Assembly (NCBI RefSeq): GCF_020921035.1
Contig: NC_063151.1
Coordinates: 7,688,001 to 7,752,000 of the forward strand
DNA length: 64,000 bases
Direction: 5' to 3'
Source: Rhodamnia argentea
Taxonomy: Eukaryota; Streptophyta; Magnoliopsida; Myrtales; Myrtaceae
The notes under the pieces are model-generated. The model made no database searches, was not told the origin of the DNA, and saw only the letters and a list, made by a program, of their open reading frames with translations. Shown piece by piece: positions 1-10,309 of the stretch; position 1 is the first letter of the stretch, and every line of letters begins with the position of its first letter. The position numbers and the translations under genes are program-made.

Positions 1-420
1 TCTTTTTCGGCTTTGTAATCTTGTTAGCATCAAGTGCTCTTTTCACCTTTTTCTAGTGAAGTTCAGTAGCATTCTTACAGGTGTAACCAGACATCATTAT
101 TTTGTTCCTAGGAAATAGTGTGTAATGCAGCTCCTCCTTTTCTTTCCCTTTATGTTGGTTTGCTCAGATTGTTCATGTGTGCTTGATAAAAAAAGAAAAG
201 CTGGAGAGACGACAACTATCCCAATGCTTCTTTTACTTTTTCTTTAAAAAAAATTAATAAAAGACAAGATCATAAGAAGGTTGTGGAGGCAGAAGCAGTT
301 TGAAAGAAGGAAAGGCGGTTGACATCGGTGTTTCTGTTGCTAATCCGAGTATCCTAGGACCTAGGGTTTTACTTTTCACATATAGCATATGATAAACATA
401 AAAAAATTATAATTTAAGCA
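1..420. other. AT-rich intergenic DNA, nothing recognised
   Basis: No open frame with family resemblance and no RNA gene is visible. The last ten bases (411-420, aatttaagca) are the left copy of the target-site duplication of the element that follows. Confidence 0.5.
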
Positions 421-985
421 GGAAAAAGTGTCAAAAAAGTCCTAAACATATTATATTAGTGTCAATTCAATCATAAACTATTTTATGCCAATTCAGTCAT
501 AAACCTTTTTTGGTACCAATTAAGTCTTAAACCTTTTATTGGTGCTAATTCGGTTCTAAACCTTTTGTATTATTGCCAATTCAGTCTTAAATCTTTTATA
601 TTTATACCAATTGAGTTAATTCGGCCAATTTTGATCAAAAATTGCTGACGTGGACATCAATTGTCCTACATGGCACGGCTAGCGCTAACTTGGATTTTTT
701 TAATATTATTTTAATATTTTAAATAATTTTAAAGCATTTTTTGGGTTTTTTTCAAAATTATTTTAAAATATATGTTGTTCATCAGTGATTTCTATAAATT
801 GACTATTAATGCAAAATTTTAGGACTAAATTGGCTATTGTAAAGGTTTATGACTAATAATATAAATGTTTAGTACTTAATTGGCACCACTACAATAGGTT
901 TAGGATTGAATTGGCATCAAAAAAAGGTTTAGGATTGAATTGATATTAAATGCAATAGGTTTAGGACTTTTTTGACACTTTTCCC
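421..985. repeat. Long-TIR MITE (Mutator-like), with 10-bp target-site duplication
   Basis: The left end (ggaaaaagtgtcaaaaaagt) and the inverted right end (gggaaaagtgtcaaaaaagt) match over more than 40 bases. The arms are built from repeated blocks of the type caattcagtcataaacctttt. The element is flanked by a perfect direct repeat aatttaagca at 411-420 and 986-995. A 9-10 bp duplication with long terminal inverted repeats is typical of Mutator-like elements. No transposase frame is inside. Related copies are at 35833-36322, 20930-21290 and 63655-64000. Confidence 0.75.
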
Positions 986-995
986 AATTTAAGCA

Positions 996-3900
996 CAACA
1001 ACCAACAAAGAGACGTGACAACATCTGAATATAGTTACGTGTAGATGAACATCTTATCGAAATTAAAAAGTAATTTCGACAACGTATGATTCCTTGGATC
1101 ATCTTATGGATACGTACTTTTTAGCTTTGTTTTTTTTAAGTACATTGACATACTCATATCGAATGTACGGAATCTACTCAGATAGATTGAATCCAGGGCC
1201 ATAAAATCTCAAACTTCTTTCTCTTTGTACACTTCAAAACTCTTTTAACTCTCTTTAGAATGAGAAATTCCCGTTGACAGCCACGTGAAAGAGCAAGACT
1301 TCGGTGGAGAGAACGTGAACGCAAATCCAAAAGAAAGCTGTATGATGATCTTAAGCTGCAGGGAAGAGATGCATCTCGCGGTGCTCAAACCGGCAGGTGT
1401 CCGCATATGTTCAATTATTAAAGGAGACTTCTAGGTTGATTTTGGTTGGATAGTTGCCTAGGTTGTCCACGTGCGATTCAAAAGGGTCAAAAGCAACTGG
1501 AGCCAAAAAATAAATAAAATAAAAATAAAAAAGGAAGAAGGAGAGAAAATAGAATATACATTATAAAATGGGAATGAAACGATGGACAAGGCCAAACAAT
1601 TCATGGACCGTGACGAGCAAGATGACGCAATATATGCAGATGAGTTCCTAAGATAATATAAGGCGACTATTCATCAATCAATAAACTGTTATTTGAAGTG
1701 CAAGAACCAGTCAACCTACTCAAACCGCCCAATTCACCATGTTTTTTTAAGAGCCTAAACAAACAAGCATTAGCTTTTCCAAACGACTGCATTAATTGCC
1801 AATTGAGAAGCATCATCATCTGTCTATACTACTCTGGTCCAACGCAGCATCAGTCCCTTCGTGCAAGTGAAAGAGATCAGTCTCTTCATTGGTTCGCATG
1901 GTGCTCACTAAACATGGGAGTTTTGATCTATTTGCCCATACGCTACTGGCTTCCTGTAAAGTTTTTCCCAACCGCAGCTGCTTTTACCCAATAATCAGAC
2001 AACGTCAATGACATAATTAACGTCTGTCACTCTCCACATAAGAGAGTGACAATCTTATATTCTACCAGTTGTGACCTATGCACCTTGAAAGCTGGTGATT
2101 GGATTGGCTATTCTTTCATTTAGCATCTACTATTCTAGGCCAATGATATTTGCATGCAACACAATATCATAGTCTCCCATTTTCGTCCACCCTCAACATT
2201 TCTCTTCCGACATACTAAATTGGAATATTTCGACTCGATCAGTCTCCATAGGTTTGCCCTAGTCATCACATGGATCCGTGGGGATCACAAACATAACCCT
2301 CATGGTAATGCAATATAAATAAAGATAAACATGGATAGCGTAATCCGCAAACATACCCGCTTTTTCGAATCTTTAAAATTATCATGTCTTCTCGTCACAT
2401 GGTTATTATGAATATGAAACGATATGACTTTGAAAATAGAATCTGTTTCATCCAAACGACGGTGAACCATTAATCTATACCGAACTTTTTTTAATCTTCT
2501 TTTACTAGGGAATCGCTTTCGTGGGTAGAATCTCAAGCAGGCTAGCCGAAAGAAAAAGAAACGAGAGTTCCTTTGGTTTCCACTAGAGTATTCTTCTTCG
2601 TGAACTTCCACCAGGAATACGGAAAAGTCTTCAGCCGGATTTGCGGGGATTTAGGTCGTTTGAACAAAAGTTGGATTTGACAAGAGAGGAGCATTCAGAG
2701 CTGCGAATAACGCGACCCCCTTAAATCCTCTGCTAAGCATTTCTTCCCTTGCCCTAGGAAACGAACGCTTATGACTCCCATGTTTAGTACGTGGTCCATA
2801 CGTCAGATCTAACGTCTCAGCTATTCTTGCCGATGACATAATCCTTCACTTATCAACACTCGTAGGCCAACATTTCGCACGTTTGCTGTTCTTGAGCCAT
2901 GTAATAAACACCACCCTTTGATTGCATTTGCAGGTCTTACCCTCTCACGTGGGAACATCGATTGGCTTTTCAAGCAATGCTAGGCCAACGTTTGCCTCCA
3001 TCCATCACCAAGGGCTTCGTCTGTCTATGTGATCTCTCCGTCATCAGAGAAACCAAATGGATAGGGGGCAAAATAATTCGAAAGTCATGTTGACCATATG
3101 AGCGAACATCGGCGATTTCGGTGCTGCGATGGGACCCCTTTCCTTCAGGAGATGAAGTTGATGTATCAGTGAGGTTTGAGTATGAAAGAGGTAATTGAAC
3201 AGGTTACCCAAGAAGCTACAGAGAAAATGCGAAGCGCACTCCTCCTGGCGAGACTAAATTGGACCCTCGTCGCGGAAAGATACAAAAATGGATTAGTCAA
3301 GTTAACCATTGAGCAGGCAACTTCATATTTTCCAGGCGATGTACCAAAAGAAAACAACACGATATGCGTTCCACCGTTGTCACCCACAACTGAAGTTGGC
3401 CCACGCGCCCACGAGCTACGTTGGGCAGCTGCTTTCGGTTAATCCAAACAAAAAGATATCCTAGAATGCTGGATCAACCACAGAAGGAAAGTGGCCAACT
3501 TGCCGACCCTCCACGGGCCAATCGACAAAAGGGATTTGAATCAACAGCTCGTATCCGACAAAAGAGTAGCAACATGGAACCTAATTCAGAGGTGGAGTAT
3601 CACAAATTACGTGTATCACACGTCTGGAGCTCTGGACTTCATTCAGCAGGACACGTATGCTGCAGGTGATTCTAGGACCAAGGAAAGAAGACATAGTTCT
3701 GGCCTCACCAATTCTTTACCATCGAACAAATGATTTGAGGCAGAAGAGCTACCTAGAAGCATATTTTTAACAGGGACAACATTATATATCTGCCCAGGAG
3801 GAGGAGAAATCACATCAAGCATTTATCACGCATAACAAAGACCAGAATCTAACAAGTTCAAAGTGCATTGGAACGACCTTATATTTCATTACAAGGACCG

Positions 3901-4260
3901 ACCTCTGCAATTTCCGCAATAGTGCAGCAGCACAGCACTAGGAACAAATAGAAGCTGCTAAAACACAAGGACAATGCACTGGTTTGTCACGTGATTTCAA
4001 AGCAAAACCACATGTTTTTTACATCATAAAATATTAAAAATTGAATTAACAACACATTATGAATGCATTCCAAAACTGATTTATCCACTGTATCTGTGCG
4101 TCTGACAATTAAATAGACATCGAAACATCTCTGTACATCCGATGCATATCAAACTGTGAAAATCCCATGGCACAAGGATGTCTGCATACCACTCAACTAC
4201 AGTTCAAAAAAGCCTCTATATTAAGGATAGGTTTTCCAATGCCAAAGATATATTTTCGGT
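996..4260. other. Intergenic region, no gene supported
   Basis: Short open frames exist (for example 1698-1994, 2300-2611, 3176-3442 and 3491-3733), but none is longer than about 100 codons and none resembles a family I know. The stretch 2650-3740 is less AT-rich than its surroundings and reads like the decayed interior of a mobile element or an old gene fragment, without recognisable motifs. The part nearest the next gene, from about 4260, is probably the 3' UTR of bystin. Confidence 0.4.
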
Positions 4261-4503
4261 ACAACCACCATGGTAAATCGTCAACATGGATTCCCATGAC
4301 CAAAATAATCTAACACTAAAGATCGTAGTGGAGAATTGCATTAAGTATTGACTATATTTGAACATCCACGGCCATGCTGGAAAGAGATTCTTGGACTGTA
4401 CTGATTGATTCCCGAAGAAAATCCTTCAATGGCCGTGAAGAATTGCAGCATCAGCTACATCATACCAACAAAGGACAGAAGCAAAAGGGCAAAAGGTAAC
4501 CCT

Positions 4504-7500
4504 TCAATCTTCCTCCATGGGCACTTCAGGAATGTCAAATCTGTCTTCATCAATTGTCTTATTAATCACTGACACTGGCATAGGTATTTAAAAGTCAAGG
4601 AAGAATAGAATTCTAAATTGTCATCACAATTGCCATGGCTAAGGACACAGTATTGTAACAAAACTTAAACTCCCAGTCATGTACCTAGCTAGAAATCACA
4701 CATCTAGGAGAAAAAACGGCATAACTATCACCAATATCATCATAGAGCACACAAGAGAATATTAAAGGGAAAAAATGGAAAAAAGAAGGGCTTCATCCAA
4801 CAAGAAGGATATATATCATCATAGGGTCATCTTTCTCTCCACGATTGCGACTATTGTTCAACTCCCTACTGATTTCAGGAGTAACCTGCAGTCAAAGGAT
4901 CAAAGTGATCAACAACACCGTGCTTTGGTTGAAGACAAGCGCCAAAAGAAGTTCTTACCAAATAATGTCTCTGCTTTTCAAGCAGCCTCCTCAGATTATC
5001 TTTATCTTCCTTCCGCAGTTCATTTTTGTACCTGCGTTTTTAACAACACAATGTCAAATGCAAACAACAAGAAGCCCACCAAAGGACAGCAAGACGGTAG
5101 CAGGTCCGTCTCCCTCCCTCTCTCCCGCCCACCAAAGGACGGCAAGACGGTTGCAAGTCTCCCTCCCTCCCTCTCTCACACACAACAGAGGACGGAAAGA
5201 CAGTAGCAGGTCTTCCTCCCTCCCTCTCTCCCACCCACCAAAGGACAGCAAGACGGTAGCAGGTCTCCCTTTCTCCCTCTCTCTCAGAGTAATGATTCAA
5301 GCACAAGCCCCAGACAGAGAAGTAGGGGAGTACACAAAGAATATCACCCCCACCAAAGGACGGCAAGCCGATAGCAAGTCAATCTTATAAGGCATCTAAA
5401 GAAAGAACTGGAGAACAATGTATAACAATAAACAGCCATACTCACCTTTGCACAAAGGCAAGAAGTGACTGGTGCCATATGACGGGCATCACCCTCGAGT
5501 CATCCAAGAATCTCATAAAATGAGCGACCAAAGCATCGACAACACGGTATGGCAATCCATATTTCTTGTCAAGGAGAAGCTTTATAAAATAACTGCACCA
5601 AGATACAGAACCAATAAATCTTGAAATGTGACAAAAAAAATGATTGGAGCTCCCAGGAAAAACTAATCCACATAAGCATTTCATGAACTTTTCCGCTTCT
5701 ACACATCTTTAAGAAATTGAGATATTGTGCGTAAGTACGATAAATTTAGTTCCATAGAGTGCGCTGATGGCTCGTTCTTCTTTGACCAGGCAAAACAATC
5801 TGAGATAATTTCAACAGCAGTAACAGACATGGGAATTACTAAAGGAGATAGGCCTAGATGTGATTCTCGTAAAATATACCAACTCCGAAAAGTTATAACA
5901 TTCGCCAGTAACAACTGCAATTTCAACCAGACCCTTCCCATTATTAAAAAGAACCAAGGCAAATACATATCCTGCCAGATCAATCTACCCATCAAATTAT
6001 GAGGTATATCATGCATCTACAAGCGCAGAATTGGATAAGACAGATATAAATAATTCATCCGCTTTCTCCACCATTCTGACCTCGGAACGTTCTGAGATTG
6101 GCTAACTATGCTTTCAGAAAACCGATAATTATCAAGTATTCGGCTTTACAAAATGGAGGAACAAGTTAAATAACAGATTATTTTCCGACTCAACTACATA
6201 ACCAATGACCCAAACATGAAGGTAGAGGATAGGTCCAGGGATATGGTACATTGGGGTGGACTAATGTCAGCACAGAAAAGTAACAAAGCGTGATTTGATC
6301 GACAACCTCGCTAGTTGAAACTTCCCCATCTACATCAAGTTCCATCTTTCATTTAGAGCTTTCATAAAATCAACATACGTGAATTTTGGCTCAACTACTA
6401 CTAACTCAAGTTGCTATTAGAAAAGCAAGTCTATCTTGAAAGACATGCATGTTAAATGAAATAGATGTCAGTATTCAAGAGCTTGTCGTGTCTCACTGGA
6501 TCGACTACTGCCATATTAGAACTTTGACTAAAGTATAATCAAAGTGTTATTTTACATATAGTTACAGATCTGAGTAAAACATACATAAGCTCAGATTACA
6601 TGATTAAGTATGTTCTATGCATTCAACTATTTGGAAAAAGGGGGAAACTATACCTTGTGGTGCCACAATAATCCATCTCTGCGAGTTTCAATAGAGCAAC
6701 ACTGCAAATCCAATTAAAGGTTTAGTCAGACCAAACACCTAAAAGAAGAAGCGAAAGTGCTAAGTAAGAGCACGTCGAGTTCTAAGAAACTAGCAACTAA
6801 AAGAAGGCACAACTCATGCACGTACACTACCCGAACAAATATAATTTACAAGAAGATAGAACAAATTAGTCATACATCTTAGATTCAAATGGAAGTACGT
6901 GCGAAACCTTGAAGAGACATGCTCACCAACTTTAACTAGGAGGATCATTTGCCAAACAACTGACACTGCACATGTTCTTCCCCTAACTCCAACATATCAG
7001 AATTGAACATTTCTAAGCCAAATTATTGGAAGGGAAAGGAGAGCAACTAGAAAAATCCATCCTTAGAACAACCAATAAAGGTTACCGCTTTTGAGAGTTT
7101 ATGATTTTAAAATAAACAATTACACCACGAAACATGACAATGCCACAAAACAGCCATTACAAGTCTCGCCACGACCAGACTACTCATTTTCTCGTGCAGT
7201 GTGTGGCAGTTGGCAGACACTTTGACATTCTCATTCCCTACAACACACTATAGAAGTATATGGCCACTGGCTATGATGTTACACAAATTATGAATTACCA
7301 CATACCTTGAGTGAAGCATTGGGATAGAGACTTTCTGAAGTATGCTCCCCAAAATGACAGCTTCTCTTAGACTACATGTCCCCGACTGCACAAGTTGTTA
7401 CCTTGTCAGTGAAGCATGGTGTTTGGCGCAAAAAAAAGGCAAAGCGTGATGAAGGACTCCCAATTAATGTATTAGAGAAAAATGATAAACAACTCTATCT

Positions 7501-8808
7501 CTATAGCAAATAGCAACATTATCAATAGAGCAAGTGAGCAGTACATGCAATCACGATCAGAGAGTGAGTCAAAACTGACTTCAATAGATTAATTACATTA
7601 GAGCACAAGTAAACTTTTGTAGCATATTAAGGCTATGTAAAAACCAAGGAAAAAGCCAAGTATGGGGACATGAGCGAGAGTTTCTGTTATCACATACCTC
7701 ACACAATGGAAACAAAATACCCTTGTTGAACGCAGCAGGCTTGTAGAGGGACTTCTTTAGAGATTGATATAAAGCAAAATGAAGTCTCTTATTCTTCCGG
7801 ATGTCTTCCCTCACTCGAGGAAGCAAGACAAGCTTGTAAAACCGCTCTGCCTTCCTTGCACCCAAATTGGAAGCAAAAATTCTGGTGGCCTGATACATTG
7901 CATTTGGGGACCACTTCTCGGGTTCGGTGAGGTAAAGAACCTCCTCCCACATCTGCGTCGAGGGAATGTGCTTAAAAGCTTTTGGCATCTTTCCTGCTGT
8001 ATATTTGCTAAGGTACTCACCAACTCTGCACATTGTGTAAGCAGCATTCATCCATCACGACCATTGCCAGACCCGCTAACATAGTCACAGATTACAGATT
8101 CGAAATAAACAAAATCAAGAAGTGCTATTAGTTACCCCTTATACAAATTAATGATGGAGTTATCCAGCTTAGGTAGCGGTCGAGCTTCTGCAGTACCGAA
8201 ACAACGTCTTAGAACCAAACATACTCAATTTAGTGATTCAGCGAACACAGAAATTTAGAAGAACCTGAAGCAACGGTGGCATCCTTTTCCTTTATTTTCT
8301 CAACAATAAGGTCAGCAAGCGTGCGTTGGGGACCGGCATCTTTCGTAAAGAAAGCCTCGAGCAGTTTCTCATCATCCTCATCAATCTCCTCCTAAAAAAA
8401 TCCAAAGGAATCAAATTTCCCGAACATTCAAGTTCGAATTTCACAATAAAAAAAGGTAAGTAGAATTCACATCGAACGCACCTCATAATTGCCAAATTGA
8501 CTTTGAGTCTCGGAGAACCCGGCGAAATCATCGACGTCCTCCTCCTCTTGTTCCGCAAACTGGCTCTGATCTCCCAAGGACTGGCGCGAGAAGTTAGGGT
8601 TCTGTAGCTCATCGGCTTCATCCTCGACCTCCTTCTGCTGAATCAGAGCCTCTTTCAGTATCTTCGAGCTTATGCCGGAGGATATGAGCTTCTCCTCTTT
8701 TTGGTGCTTTTTCGCGGGTTTCGCCTGCTTCTTGGACGAGACGACGGTTTCATTGTCGTCAGCGAGAAAGGGTTGTGGATTCTGATGCCTCGTTCTCTTC
8801 TTGGCCAT
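4504..8808 (-). CDS. ENP1: Bystin (ENP1/BYSL), 40S ribosome assembly factor
   Basis: Bystin/Enp1 is a nucleolar protein needed for 18S rRNA processing and export of the pre-40S particle. Ten coding exons join to 444 aa, the usual length: 8482-8808, 8265-8391, 8136-8187, 8025-7698, 7306-7385, 6654-6701, 5446-5592, 4959-5031, 4813-4885 and 4504-4583; all phases close. The N-terminal third is Lys-rich, then acidic and low complexity. The bystin core starts near residue 150 ([20 protein letters not shown]) and continues through [20 protein letters not shown] and [20 protein letters not shown] to the conserved tail [15 protein letters not shown]. The start at 8808 gives the expected MAKKR beginning. 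The last intron is AT-AC and is not found by a GT-AG search. The exon 2 donor is a weak GTTCTT. The protein appears intact. Confidence 0.93.
4584..4812 (-). other. U12-type AT-AC intron in the bystin gene
   Basis: On the minus strand the intron begins ATATCCTTCTTG (from 4812) and ends TTCCTTGACTTTTAAATAC (at 4584). ATATCCTT is the U12 5' splice consensus, and TTCCTTGAC (4594-4602) matches the U12 branch-site consensus TTCCTTRAC, with the branch A about 11 nt from the terminal AC. Splicing here joins ATA T to CT ATG in frame (residues [12 protein letters not shown]). No GT-AG pair in the same place keeps the frame. It requires the minor spliceosome. Confidence 0.88.
5077..5288. repeat. Intronic minisatellite, 4 x 53 bp
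   Basis: Units start at 5077, 5130, 5183 and 5236, an exact 53-bp period, each of the form caccaaaggacagcaagacg followed by gtagcaggtctccctccctccctctctc. A degenerate partial unit lies at 5351-5380. The array sits in the 414-nt bystin intron 5032-5445, with a polypyrimidine block on the plus strand (polypurine in the transcript). The open frames across it on both strands are products of the repeat and not genes. Confidence 0.9.
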
Positions 8809-10309
8809 CGTAGGAGGAAGGAGGAGATGTGTCGGCGGTCGGAGCTGGGTCGGGAGCAGAACGGTGGTGGCAACAGACGCAGAAGAAAACCCTAAACCCC
8901 CGACTGGGATTGATGGCGCGGGAGCGTGATATTGGGCTGGGCTCCCCCGTGCATGGGCCTTTTCATTCGCTGTTTTGTTGGGCAGGATGCGAGACAATTC
9001 ACAAAATCAAATAGACATTTCTGTCTTCTTCGTTTTGTCTCTTTCCAGTTTTCTTTATAAAAACCAAACCATGAATTTGCTTTTCTTTTACATTATTTAG
9101 GAAGAGTTACCGTATTAAAAAAAAAATGAAAAGACAGGTTTAGACGTGCCGGGTTTTGAATTTAATACTGACATTTTAGCGACAAATCCAATAAATCTAA
9201 GAAAAAACAACAAGCTTTTCTGCCCACAATTTGTTAACTTGACCGATTATCCAATTTAATTACAGGGGAAAAAGTTTGAGCCAAATCTGTGGCATCCTTG
9301 TCCCACATGGCTTAGGAAGTGGGCCTTAGGATGATTTATATGACCTTAGACCTTCTAAACTTGCAAGATGTGTTTTTCCGAGATTATATGGGCGGCTCTC
9401 GGAGGAACAAAATCGTGAAAAATACCGTGAAGAGTTGGCGAGCCTTGTACTGCACTCCAAACGGACAATATCTTGCAAGCATGGTGGGCCCGATGGGAGA
9501 GTTGGACAGCATCAGCCTTCAACATATCGTCCTTTTGTTTTTGTGGGCCATTTCCACGTGTGGTGTCCAGACAATATAATTATCAAAACCTTAATCAAAT
9601 CAAACGACCCGTCGTAATGTTCTGTATGGAGTTAAAGATCAGTCATGTGTCGGTGATTTTACAAATTGAAACAAAGTAAAACCACTTTCCCATCCCATGA
9701 TTGTTTCGGTAGCGCTGTCCATAGAGTAACGAAACAATCAGCAAGGCTGTTTACAGTCCTAGTAAAGATGCATCAAAGGAGACCAAAACCCCAGAAAAAC
9801 AGATGGCAGGACATCCAAAGCTAGTGGGACAGAGGAGTGCTTTTCCGCCTTGGCTGATGAACCCATCTGCGTTTCAAGCTAAAGAATCCTCCGGCTGTTT
9901 GATCTGACAGACTAAATGGTTTGAAACCAGAAATGACTCGGCCATGCAACTTCCCTTCTCGAGTGGACTCTGGCTGCTGAATGCTGTAGATAGAACCGGT
10001 CAAATTTTATATTAGACCACCCTTAAAATGTCACATAAGCATATATCCAGCCAAAACAATAGCGATCATCAACACACACACACACACAAGCGGCAAGCGC
10101 ACAGACGAACAAAACATAAACCCTAATGCTGAACAGTCGAGTACAATTCAGTCCTCCACAGTAAAAATAGATATGACCTCCACTTCTGCGATTCCTAACA
10201 CATGAATCAGCAATTATAGCGATAAACCACTGGGCAAAATATGATCGTTGAGAATACTATCATTACCTAGACAAAGCAAATTGGCATTGCAATTCAGAAG
10301 AGCAGGGAA
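8809..10309. other. Bystin promoter side and ALG1 3' flank
   Basis: The stretch 8809-9000 is the bystin 5' leader and promoter side. It contains a possible Copia LTR relic at 9290-9545 (separate entry) and a short (CA)n run near 10071-10088. About 9700-10309 is probably the ALG1 3' UTR and downstream DNA. No further gene is seen. Confidence 0.45.
9290..9545 (+). mobile_element. Possible Copia-type LTR relic
   Basis: The wording tgtcccacatggcttaggaa, then tgggccttaggatgatttat, then ccaaacggacaatatcttgc and gtgggcccgatgggagagtt follows the order seen at the 3' part of many plant Copia-type LTRs. No second LTR, primer-binding site or coding region remains. Recognition is from general resemblance only. 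Confidence 0.4.

Noticed and set aside
3176..3442. 88-codon frame, possible small gene
   Set aside because: No start context, domain or intron-exon support, and adjacent frames look equally good. It is kept only as part of an unassigned region.
4813..4885. A GT-AG alternative for the last bystin intron
   Set aside because: The nearest GT (CTT|GTTGG) with the nearest AG gives an immediate stop. Only the AT-AC choice keeps the conserved frame.
5040..5366. Frames on both strands over the bystin intron repeat
   Set aside because: They consist of translated 53-bp repeat units only.
9319..9579. 86-codon frame in the ALG1-bystin spacer
   Set aside because: It lies over an LTR-like relic and matches no protein family.
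10071..10088. (CA)n run as a notable element
   Set aside because: A short common microsatellite, nothing unusual.
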